A stretch of DNA of 43,376 nucleotides. Origin: JACKBJ01 sp964549495. GTDB taxonomy: Bacteria; Chloroflexota; Anaerolineae; Epilineales; Epilineaceae. This document shows positions 31,001-35,455 of the stretch, in pieces. Position numbers and translations under genes: made by a program. Below the pieces are notes generated by a model. That model saw only the letters and a program-made list of their open reading frames with translations. It did no database searches and was not told the DNA's origin. How positions within the stretch are numbered: the stretch's first letter is position 1; every line of letters starts with the position of its first letter. The stretch lies in NCBI GenBank assembly GCA_964549495.1, contig CAZJWJ010000036.1:1-43376 (forward strand), given 5' to 3'.

Positions 31001-34000
31001 GCCGACGGGATCCGGCTCGAGTTGCGCGCGGTGCTGGACGCGGATCCGGCCGACCCGAACGCGGACAACGACCTGGCCAGCGTTTCGGTGCCCGTCGAGA
31101 GGCAGGCCGACCTGGTGGTGGGCATCGAGGCGCCCGAAGGGCCCGTGCTGGCCGGCGAGACGCTGCGCTACGCCATCACGGTGGCCAACCGCGGTCCGAC
31201 GCGCGCCGAGGCGACGCGCCTGAGCAGCCGGCTGCCGGCCGGTAGCCAATACCTGGGCGACGACGGGGCTTGCAGCCTGGCCGATGGCAAGCTGATCTGC
31301 GATCCGGGCCCCTTGGACGCCGGCGCTCCGCCGCGGCGCATCGAGGTCGAGCTGGCCACCGATCCGGCCTTGCGCGCAGGCTCGGTGATGCTGCTGCGCG
31401 CCGCCGCGACCACCCCGATGCGCGAGCGGCAGCCGGCCGACAATGCCGCCGCGCGAGCCCTCGAGCTGGGCGCCGCGGCCGACCTGCGGCTCGAGCCGAG
31501 CGCGGGCGCGCGGGAGGCGGTGGCCGGGGAGGACATCGACCTCCGTTACCAGCTGCACAACGTCGGCCCCTCGCTGGCGCCCGCCATCACCTGGAGCGCG
31601 AGGCTGAGGCCCGGCCTGCAGCCGGTCACCTTGCCCGAGCGCTGCATCCTCGAAGCGGACCAGCTCCGCTGCGAGCTGGGCGACCTGCCGCCCGATGGTC
31701 GCATCGAGCTTCCGCTGCGCTGGCTACCGGACGCCGGGCTGGAGGATGGCGCGCGCATCGAGCTCGCCGCCCGGATCGACAGCGGCGCGGCCGATCCCGC
31801 GCCCGAGGCGGCAGGATCGATCCTGAGCATCGAAATCGCCCGCCGCGCCGATCTGCAGCTGGCGCTGGAAGGGCCGCGGAAGGCCGAACCGGACGCGGCG
31901 CTGCGCTATCGCCTGCGGGTGGTCAACGCGGGTCCCTCGCTGGCCGGCGCGGCCTGGGCACGAATCGCCTTGCCCGAGGGCTTGGACTTCGAGCGGGCCG
32001 AGGGCGGCGACTGTACCGTCGCCGTCGACGTGTTGGACTGCGAGCTGGGCGATCTGGCCGTCGGCCTCGAGACCTCGGTCGAGATCTTCGGCCGGAGCGA
32101 GGCGAGCCTGGCCGACGGTAGCCTGTTGCGCCTGGCCGCGGAGGCCGCCTCGAGCAGCGTCGATCCCGAGCCCGCCGATGATCGGGCCGAGCTGCAGACC
32201 ACCATCCGCTTGGCCGACGAGGCCGATCTGGCCATCGGCCTGACGGTCGACGAGCCGCGGCCGGCGGCGGGCAGCAGCTTGCAGCTCGAAGCGCGCGTCG
32301 ACAACGCGGGTCCACGCCCGGCCCCCGAGAGCGTCGTCGACATCGCGCTCCCGCCCGCTTTGGAACTGGAGAGCGTACCGGCCGGCTGCGCGCTGGAGAC
32401 GCCCGCTGTGCTGCGCTGCAGCCTGGGCGAGATCGCGGTAGGCGGTCAGCTTCGCCTCGCTTTGCCGCTGCGGGTCGGTCCCGCCGCGGTCGAGGCCGAG
32501 GTCTTGGCCGTCGAGGCGAGTGTCGAGGGCAGCCGGCTGGATCCGTCGCCGGCCGACGACCGGGCCCGCGTCGAGCTGAACGTGACGCGGCGCGCCGATC
32601 TGGCGCTGACCATGGACTTCGAGCCGCAGGGTGAGCAGGCGGTGGCCGGCGAGATGCTGCGCCTGGATCTGCACATCGACAACCTCGGACCCTCGCCCAG
32701 CCTGGCCACGGAACTGATCCTGGACCTGCCGCCGGGCGCGAGCTACCGCTCGGACGAAGCAGGTTGCGACGCGGCCGATCTGCCGCGCCTGCGTTGCGGT
32801 CTCACCGGGCTGGAGCCTGGCGCGTTCCGCCAGGTCGAGGTGACCGTCGACGTCGACTCCAACCTGGACGAGGGGGCCAGCTTGGTGGTCACCGCCGAGC
32901 ACCTTGCGGCGGAGGATCCCGAGCCGGCCAACGACCGGGCTTCGCTGCGCATCGAGCCGGTGCAGCGGGCGGATCTGCGCCTGAGCATCGACGCCGATCC
33001 GATCGAGCGCCTGCCGGGCGAGCCCTTCAGCTATACGCTGCGGGTCGAGAACCTCGGGCCCTCGCAGGCCAGCGGGCTGCGCGTGATCGATCGGCTGCCC
33101 GAGGGACTCATCCCGCTGAGCGATGACGCTGGGTGTCAGCCTGACGAGCGTGGCCAGCGGGTGTGCGCGCTGGGCCGGCTCGATGCCGGCGCGAGCCTGG
33201 AGCTGGGGATGCAGGCCCGGCTGGCCGAGGATCTGCGGCCGGGCTCGCTGCGCCTGGAGGCCGAGGTCGAGAGTCGGACCGAGGAGCTCCGGTCCGCGGA
33301 CAATCGGGCGTCTGCCGACATCGCGGTGGGGGCGCAGGTGGACCTGGGACTGGACTTGTGGGCCGAGGTCGACGATCGGACTGGCGTCTCGAGCCCGCCG
33401 CAGGGAGCGGGCCTGCCGGTGGTGGCGGTGGCCGGCCGGACGCTGCGCTATCAGCTGGATGCGCACAACGCCGGGCCGGCGGACGCAACCGATCTGCGTC
33501 TGCGTTTGCAGCTGCCGGAGGGCCTGCGCTTGCTCGGCGGCGTGGACCCGGCCTGCGAAGCGGCCGGCGATCGGCAGCTGGACTGCGCATTCGACCGCAT
33601 CGCGGCGGGTGGATCCCAAAGCGCGAGCTTGGATGTCGTCTCGAGCCCAACGCTGGCCGAGGGTGCGCACATCGAGGCGCGGGCGGAGCTGAGCGCCGCC
33701 GAGCCTGGCGTCGAGCCGGGTCCGATCGTGGCGCGGCAGGAGACGCGTATCGGAACGCTTGCCGACCTGGGCGTGACGACGCGGCTCGATCCGGTAGGGC
33801 CGATCCTGCCCGGTGAGCGCCTCGAGCTTCGGGTCGACCTCGGCAGCCAGGGGCCCTCGCTGGCACGTGGCGCGCGATTGCGCGTCGAGCTGCCGGCGGG
33901 CTTCGCACCGGAGCCGGTGCCGGAGGCTTGCGTCCTAGGTGCCGACGGCGTGCTGGAATGCCAGGTGGGCGATCTGATGCCAGAGGAGTCCCAGCAACTG

Positions 34001-35107
34001 ACGCTCGGGCTGCGGGCCGATCCCTCGTCGGCGGCAGGTGCGAGGCCGGCGGCGATCGAGATCGGCTCCGAGACGGCCGATCCGGATTCGACCAACGATC
34101 GGGATGTGGTCGAGTTGCGAATCGGTGCGGCGGCCGATCTGCAGCTTGAAATGGAGGCGATCGGGACCGGCTTGGAGCCGGGCGAACCCCCGGTCGAGGT
34201 GGCGCTACCGGGCCGGGTGGTGGCGGGTCTGCCGGCGCTCCATCGGTTGCGGCTGCGCAATGCCGGGCCCGCAACCACCGATGCACCGCGGATCCGGTTG
34301 CGCCTGCCCGAAGGGCTGCGCTTGTTGGAGGCGCCAGAGGTCTGCAGGGCAGCGGCTTTGCCCGAGCTGGATTGCTTGCTGGAGGCCTTGCCGGCCGGTG
34401 CCGACTACGAGTTGGAGATCGCGACGCTCGTCGATGCTGCCCTGGAGCCGGGCCATCGCCTGCGGGTAGAGGCGCGGGTGGAAGCCGGCCCGGTGGACGC
34501 GCAGCCCGGCAACGATGTGGCGGCTGCCACGCTGGAGGTCGAGTCCTGGGCCGACCTGGCCATCGCGGCCGAGACCCAGCCCTCGATCCTGCGGCCGGGC
34601 GAGGTCTTCAGCCTGACCCTCGGCGCGGCCAACCGGGGGCCGAGTCTGGCCCGCGAGGCGGCCGTCATGATCTCGCTGCCAGGCGGGCTGCGCATCGAGG
34701 CGCTGCCCGAAGCCTGCACGAGCCTGGGTGGTGCCGAGTCGGCCCTGCGCTGCCAGCTGGGCGACCTGGCGGTGGGCGGTACGGTCCAGCGCTTGCTCTA
34801 CCTGCGGGTAGACGCCGAAAGCCGCGGTGAGCTGGAGCTGGCCGCTGCGGTCGTGGCCCGCTCCGACGAGCCGCGCACGAGCGACAACACGGCCCGAGCG
34901 GGCGTGCTGGTCCGCGTCGATGCGCCGCCTATGGAGCCCACGCCGACCCCGCAGCCGGGCCGGCCGACGCCCGATCCCGATCCGACCGACCCGACGCCGA
35001 TTCGACCCACGCCGGTCGAACCCACGCCGGGGCCCGGGGATCGCGGTCCGGACCCATCGACGTCGATCTTCCTCCCGCTGGTCCAGCGCGCGAATTCCCT
35101 GCCATAG
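16094..35107 (+). CDS. Giant (~6,337 aa) multidomain secreted surface protein
   Basis: One uninterrupted 19.0-kb frame. In order: an N-terminal region with a hydrophobic segment 'LPLIVLTLIWIGSTAAS' (long signal or anchor, ~53-69); two SdrD_B-type calcium/Cna-B-like domains (~100-410); 21 DUF11-like repeats of ~112 aa (~414-2788), many with 'SDDRCAP..GPD..GD.D.DGLLDPGE.W.Y.C'; two more SdrD_B-type domains (~2790-3050); two copies of an unassigned ~690-aa module (~3050-4450); a poly-Pro linker; 14 further DUF11-like repeats ('ADL.L......AG....Y...V.N.GPS'); and a Pro/Thr linker ending SIFLPLVQRANSLP. ATG 16094 is preferred over the TTG at 16073 because the G-run serves as ribosome site. The likely role is a long fibrous adhesin or cell-surface layer component; no enzymatic domain was seen. 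The Asp-rich loops suggest calcium-dependent folding. Confidence 0.9.
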   Translation: MRSKNRAWCRLCTAFAAVRSMAEGPADGPIGRAWRSVQRSASWHAPKFASRLPLIVLTLIWIGSTAASSPSTLRAMPIDEGGHFFADRAERGLVPDAPDALLTLGGTIFADLDDDGAHEPGDGETGVGAVLLRLYRDDGSTAGELDAGDTFLDEDNSIGGGAYAFDGLSDGDYLVAVAPVNFGSGGALEGQVSSSGNDPAPDPDDDQPGDDNGLAVAGFGVASRAISLSMGSEPTGDGDGDADTNLTLDFGFSCRLCLGDRVFLDLDEDGLFDVGTEPGIEAVTIRLYRDANADGQFSSGDVFVDSLESGADGQYLFCDLKPGDYLVVLDPGEHLPGGALVGLVSSPGNDPAPDPDDDVDDDDNGAAIDPGGGLVVASQAVTLTCSLEPGKLVDGDDEDGNRTVDLGLVPAEPALSLSKTVYAGHDGGASCAGGELLTDFAGSPITYCFELTNEGDTFLDAIEIEDASLGIDLADLSPVSAPSLPLAPGASASWFFETTLDDDLLNLATAQANPSDSQGLDLPGLGDPSDEDEAEVEVLEPGTPAIEIRKSADPSRVYAGQLVTYTYQVENTGQTVLADVQASDDRCSPLVYVSGDTGGDGLLGIGEVWTYRCAVPLWLDTTNTAVASGQPSDESGDPIPGLNPVEDEDQATVDVIHPDIELTKSALPTRLRPGESVTYSFFVHNPGDDPLTDLQLTDDFCSPITGPISGDSGVVGQLDPGETWLFRCTTPLNEDRLNRAEVEAEDSLGGSVEDADEVFVDVVVAGLQVEKSADATRVYSGSLVTYTYRAENTGQDPLEAVELVDDRCAPLAFDGGDTDGDGALDPGETWTYTCSQTLTEDTVNTVTGGAEDPLGNPVTADEAVESVRVIHPAIEVAKSGSPAVIEAGQAVVYQYLVTNPGDDALADVTLTDDTCGPVSGPQAGGDADADGLLDPGEVWAYACGASPAVDTTNTVVASGTDSLGGGVEDEDTAFVDVVRAEIQLVKAASASTVYPGTTVTYTLAISNPGEVALDALEVSDDACGLITGPDPSGDLDADGLLDPGEVWIYQCSAMLVEDRVNQATVTANPVDEGGEDLPALVDVVDGDTAEVDVIDPAIELVKMVDPAQVTPGNAVTWTFEVGNIGDDPLSDIELVDDGCSPLVGPDPAGDLGSDGVLDPGETWSYRCVDVVSEDRVNQAEVTGQDSLGNPVSDEDTALVDAQDVELSLVKTVEPAVVYAGQLVTYTYRATNLGSDPAAEPSVVDDRCALIVFVGGDDDADGLLDPGEEWIYRCQATASADVTNIATLEGEDLPGSPLTPDSASAELDVIAPAIAVDKSADPLVVGVDGSVTYDYRLRNPGDDPLANPSLSDDRCAPIVGPSGGDLDADGLLDPGEVWTYQCTAELAADTTNTVIASGDDSLGNPVTDEDEAFVDVVAPALSLVKTVGRGGDCPGDDMLAVTAGQVVSYCYAVTNTGDTPLSDLVVTDDVLGAICDIPGPLAPGETGQCIATAEIVADVVNTGAASGNPTDDLGQDLPGIPEPIAEDGAEVDLVAPGLVVTKTVYAGHDSGVSCPGGTLASELDGSPVTYCFALTNSGDTHLDAVTLLDADLGLSQAEMIPLPGPSLPLAPGDTLRWYLEAEIAGDLVNRVEARANPSDEQGQDLPGLVDPSDEDEAEVEALEPGTPEVVLDKEASPSLVYPGGTATYTYTVSNPGATLLSSVSVSDDRCAPVLGPDPAGDANANGLLDPGEVWTYTCSQPLSVDTTNTASVSAIPVDEAGNPIPGLPPVSGGDEETVEVIHPDIELEKEAIPDQALPGQPVRFVFVVENPGDDPLSDIELIDDACSPVLGPQAGGDADGDGLLDPGEVWVYECTTTPSADTLNRAIVRGEDRLGGTVEDEDEAFVDLIVVGLELEKSADATRVYSGSLVTYTYTLQNSGSEPANAVQVGDDRCAPVNGPDPAGDVDTDGLLDPGETWVYTCSQVLAEDTTNLATAEGEDPLGNPVTPDQATETVEVIQPAIRVQKSASPQAVLAGGSVTYQYQVDNPGDDPISDLTLVDDTCGPIAGLQAGGDADGDGLLDPGEVWLYSCSANVAVDTLNTVVVSGLDSLGGSVEDEDTAFVEIVAPSIELVKQASAPQVYAGQPVTFTIEARNTGDVSLDPVAITDDRCSPLSGPDPAGDLDADGLLDPGETWVYSCSQILDEDQLNTASATFNPVDENGVDLPGLPDVGDVDQAEVDTIDPSVQLVKTADPPSIAPGDTVDYRFELSNTGDDPLSSVFVDDPGCSPILGPDPAGDVNTNGLLDPGETWVYTCSVVRDVDVLNRAAGGGEDSLGNPVTDEGVAFVDALDIDLTLDKSVDRPIIDPGQAVTYTYLAGNIGSDPAQQVLITDDRCAPVLGPEPGGDINSNGLLDPGETWVYSCTAVLTEDTVNLATLTGEDSLGNPQEPDSDLAAVDVIRPAIQVLKTADPEVILAGGLVDYRFEVRNPGDDPLSDVSLSDDRCAPLSGPEPGGDANGNGLLDPGETWVYTCSRTVNADTLNQVTASGRDSLDRPVEDRDEAFVDVVAPALSLRKTVSTGGSCPGQDALLVIEGSVVLYCYQVTNNGDTFVSDIVVVDDVLGPICAIPGPLAPGASQTCSQTATIDAPVTNVGSVRGQPVDPTGDPLPGVPEAEGGDAAEVGLADPSVSIEKTVYAGHDAGAGCPGSELILGSFDQAVTWCFAVTNTGDTYLSNIQILDLDLGVATAQLTLGSGSLPLAPGATALWYYEGSIQQDRVNRAEVEADPSDPSGVDLPGLPLVTDEDTAAIERRLCLGDRIFYDLDDDGRFEPADGEIGLNDVLLNLYRDDGSTPGQLDAADSLLGSVLTAGGGVYEFCLLAEGDYIVQVDPSNFDPGGALPLGVSSSGPAGDPNDDEDHVDDGEPDALGGVSSRAIRLEIGSEPVSEDGNPDSNRTLDFGFIGSGSIGDTVWLDADGNGQPDPGEGIPDVLVRLQATINGQPMVYTTRTDADGNYRFDNLFGGDYRVTVVVGTLPFGLAPIYDMDGVQTPNTALVSLLSGEVILLADFGYQASLAAGSARAKLFYQPGDGEDLYVNQRGAADLPTLRLYGQTAVCDPLTPGQGNLPVTAGSNLAMDAATLLVPEDPPYSDPEGPFSPLSDQSPEADYVTWNPAWISERLGDPALMDDWACAGGLDEVSAGSNIRAGGVNASQKVWLRTWYEPTHLDKDLNADSCLTDLAGAPGGGPDGIPDAPMNPTPTSIDEWYPAILTELTYMLVENTPLPQADPAPAQLHRSAPRPTCGAPGAGTRIVFPAGTELAETLDGGPATGQGLTSLDVDFDGQNDMITVADEETLPAAIGGTVLDFDGDGTQDPLDGDRGPGAGALSCDELAVLHTDALRFGLGETVQFLDHFLRLEAVTGSGALLEIVYNGDLQTRPFNPILLGNGATALAGDIGPAQIIPPGGSNLGQVPVGPWFVHLVDSDPDSDTAIVVLGRGLGAPCASMEDGPNQANLQPGSPYFLKRFYVDGHEYNLTAIMTCETGGLQYLSLRAPLPKVPVTIEQHSVRLQAYGPQNRLVLPPPFNHEHTILEDVAQPEDFGACPILPPAGQSVDRPDILYFGGPIGPVPPVLSDADALPYTGRNPSVPVGPYTDTLASSWFYLLEDVNPGLSGQLREKYGATNTSALECPPPAGVPDAFFYNEQILSAPNHFTEFHLPQLPDPSDPGSGRVLCDADSYSVTSNLIDPNARLRRWRMPDAGVPAQVPPLPPDLIADYPGFDPDSGQYGAPRRASFEFDPDQPEKLVADEAGIRLYGGFEDCPTVDCQDAGSRPSILAGAGDVTALTDPLSGAPVEVLPYTDPFAPFNPQHPDAPRSDSLTFNPAFLSEFQHSGEDLAGLYAQIANNGQNALQKVYQRMWYQPDYISKLRFAGDCQRDIVFPALVQEYSFLPLDTTLNPLAMRPGSSRLAFPMATRAEELPQPGSSPPGSDFGYGLTTFDADFDGRAEAVDLHTEASINARLDAIWQAVRPSLPGFPPPPVPGPILDFDGDGSGDDDLDEDCIALNGNEMLVLSLSGMVLDVDAGTPSIGRDLMFLDHMVRLSNVTAGSNPRAQLEIRYTGGDISAARPQLVAGGLVSLNIGDALVADHLGGGLRRLQPGEDNLGDVDGAWFLFVEDLDPVDDLVVLTVGRALGASHSAIDDGLGGHDLVPGDPWYLKRFYVDGHEYNVVALMTRTAAGGDPLDPAECNGDLAFLTLRTPVPKGRLTGPAFNSQDSLFQQGYFLDGLPADMSVLPPFNVDHTIAVDIERIAPADFDDPDGFVQCTGPIRPAGPLVQTIRAEEIEPRRATELRETYSISGTLGTTPAWETHQAIAAAPGFTEIALPEDQTYLLTMQWRSRDMRLSFYGCTRLEAGPYDEDNPPPLSQADLQAAADCWRSGIVPADEDRPAPYVGPRLGGDYGDLPAPGDPAPPPPPPPSPPIAGADLRLEKRALTQTPVAGTQFAYLIEVFNDGPGEAGAFVVTDELPAGLSYASDTTGGACSLVASAPDHLECSFDGLTAGDSLLFAILSFVDPGVLPGTPVVNTASVELAGSSLLAILPSLPAVNVADGGRDVRSTLTSSSDHVADRPWLDGDPNPVNNVDSATVFVVAEADLGLSSLATAPDPVVAGEVFTSSFRIGNAGPSDAPAWRLRLETPAGTRYAGSRGAVCGGLPLGGQGWLTCEGAGLPLGGELVVDIALRVDPDLASGTQLRPTPRLSLVGGRDPDAGDALASGEASSIAEVDLSIARSGPTTLRPGQRFDWTYTIHNDGPSDARGLRLIETLPPALRVAGELPSGCDLSAEGIIRCDRDRLAAGASWTFRLGLVLDPLAGEADLVGARTELSSETTERVPADNVLPVVELVLIPEADRVLQLTALGKAAAGGQLDWQVQVANAGPSAAIAPRVTLSLPDGLRLVDGVGDCRAIAGSSSDVECLLDDLTAGAVATRALRTRVDADLADGIRLELRAVLDADPADPNADNDLASVSVPVERQADLVVGIEAPEGPVLAGETLRYAITVANRGPTRAEATRLSSRLPAGSQYLGDDGACSLADGKLICDPGPLDAGAPPRRIEVELATDPALRAGSVMLLRAAATTPMRERQPADNAAARALELGAAADLRLEPSAGAREAVAGEDIDLRYQLHNVGPSLAPAITWSARLRPGLQPVTLPERCILEADQLRCELGDLPPDGRIELPLRWLPDAGLEDGARIELAARIDSGAADPAPEAAGSILSIEIARRADLQLALEGPRKAEPDAALRYRLRVVNAGPSLAGAAWARIALPEGLDFERAEGGDCTVAVDVLDCELGDLAVGLETSVEIFGRSEASLADGSLLRLAAEAASSSVDPEPADDRAELQTTIRLADEADLAIGLTVDEPRPAAGSSLQLEARVDNAGPRPAPESVVDIALPPALELESVPAGCALETPAVLRCSLGEIAVGGQLRLALPLRVGPAAVEAEVLAVEASVEGSRLDPSPADDRARVELNVTRRADLALTMDFEPQGEQAVAGEMLRLDLHIDNLGPSPSLATELILDLPPGASYRSDEAGCDAADLPRLRCGLTGLEPGAFRQVEVTVDVDSNLDEGASLVVTAEHLAAEDPEPANDRASLRIEPVQRADLRLSIDADPIERLPGEPFSYTLRVENLGPSQASGLRVIDRLPEGLIPLSDDAGCQPDERGQRVCALGRLDAGASLELGMQARLAEDLRPGSLRLEAEVESRTEELRSADNRASADIAVGAQVDLGLDLWAEVDDRTGVSSPPQGAGLPVVAVAGRTLRYQLDAHNAGPADATDLRLRLQLPEGLRLLGGVDPACEAAGDRQLDCAFDRIAAGGSQSASLDVVSSPTLAEGAHIEARAELSAAEPGVEPGPIVARQETRIGTLADLGVTTRLDPVGPILPGERLELRVDLGSQGPSLARGARLRVELPAGFAPEPVPEACVLGADGVLECQVGDLMPEESQQLTLGLRADPSSAAGARPAAIEIGSETADPDSTNDRDVVELRIGAAADLQLEMEAIGTGLEPGEPPVEVALPGRVVAGLPALHRLRLRNAGPATTDAPRIRLRLPEGLRLLEAPEVCRAAALPELDCLLEALPAGADYELEIATLVDAALEPGHRLRVEARVEAGPVDAQPGNDVAAATLEVESWADLAIAAETQPSILRPGEVFSLTLGAANRGPSLAREAAVMISLPGGLRIEALPEACTSLGGAESALRCQLGDLAVGGTVQRLLYLRVDAESRGELELAAAVVARSDEPRTSDNTARAGVLVRVDAPPMEPTPTPQPGRPTPDPDPTDPTPIRPTPVEPTPGPGDRGPDPSTSIFLPLVQRANSLP
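17333..20698 (+). repeat. Ten-domain higher-order repeat, unit 1
   Basis: Ten DUF11-like domains in a fixed order, starting with the long 'KTVYAGHD..' domain and ending with a 'KTVGRGGDCPG' domain. The unit is 3,366 bp (1,122 codons) and repeats in the same domain order at 20699-24088. Confidence 0.8.
20699..24088 (+). repeat. Ten-domain higher-order repeat, unit 2, followed by a lone first domain
   Basis: The same order of ten domains as 17333-20698: YAGHD type, a 'VYPGG' type with an 'IPGLPPV' insert, DIELEKEA, GLELEKSADATRVYSG and so on to 'KTVSTGGSCPG'. The unit is 3,390 bp. An eleventh domain of the YAGHD type (24089 to ~24457) begins a third unit that is cut short by the SdrD_B-like region. 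Confidence 0.8.
25300..29400 (+). repeat. Two diverged copies of an unassigned ~690-aa module
   Basis: Copy 1 spans about 25300-27400 and copy 2 about 27420-29400. Shared landmarks: 'RLYG' near the start, 'NPA[WF][IL]SE', 'NA[SL]QKV...R.WY.P', 'DFDGDG', 'FLDH..RL', then '[YW][FY]LKRFYVDGHEYN' (about 26580 and 28660), '[SF]L[ST]LR[AT]P[LV]PK' and 'LPPFN..HTI'. The module is exported and probably forms a large folded unit. I do not recognise its family; an S-layer-type domain is possible. Confidence 0.7.
35063..35104 (+). other. C-terminal LPL-type tail of the giant surface protein
   Basis: The last 14 residues, SIFLPLVQRANSLP, follow a linker with repeated 'PTP' units. They match in position and pattern the end of the C25 peptidase encoded just upstream. 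Confidence 0.55.
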
Positions 35108-35152
35108 CGATGGGATGCCGAGGGACTTCGCGTCGAGCATCAGCAAGGACAA

Positions 35153-35181
35153 TTGACATACTATGAAAATCTGGGTACATT
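35153..35181 (+). promoter_or_regulatory. Sigma70-type promoter for the TSP3/LamG-like protein gene
   Basis: TTGACA (35153-35158), 17 bp, TACATT (35176-35181), 46 bp after the stop of the giant gene. The local DNA is markedly AT-richer than its surroundings. Transcription would begin near 35188, leaving a leader of about 268 nt before ATG 35456. Confidence 0.7.
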
Positions 35182-35187
35182 ACTTGA

Positions 35188-35455
35188 TCACACGACCGAG
35201 AATGCAGCATGCCGGCCTCGTCGCGGCCTCTAGGCCCGGTGCTGGTTTCGGACCGGTGGCCGACAGCCGGCATGGCAGACATATCCGCAAGGCCTCAGGG
35301 CCACCATGTTGATCCGCTTTGTGCAGGGGGGACGGGCGCGGAGACGCGCCTGGGGGTTGCAGACCGATCGGTGCACGCTCGCTTCGGCGAGCCATCGGCG
35401 TCCCTCCGCGATGATTCGAGCCGCTTCGCGCTTCGTAGCGATCAAGGAGACGTCG
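35188..35455 (+). ncRNA. Long structured 5' leader; candidate cis-regulatory RNA
   Basis: The leader can form: a long stem 35208-35216 with 35266-35274 (9 bp, extended past a bulge by 35203-35205 with 35275-35277) enclosing 35236-35240/35252-35256; a GGCC hairpin (35291-35294/35299-35302); a stem 35333-35340/35345-35352 closed by a GAGA tetraloop; and a stem 35377-35382/35387-35392 closed by a UUCG loop inside an outer pair 35364-35368/35394-35398. It also has a G6 run (35326-35331) and a CUCC (35404-35407) able to pair with the ribosome site. No known riboswitch was recognised. No coding function is supported here. Confidence 0.45.

Noticed and set aside
35188..35455. Cyclic di-GMP (GEMM) or cobalamin riboswitch in the long leader
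   Set aside because: A GNRA-capped stem is present, but the conserved GEMM core (GGGCAAACC, CGCAAAGCC) and the B12 box could not be found.
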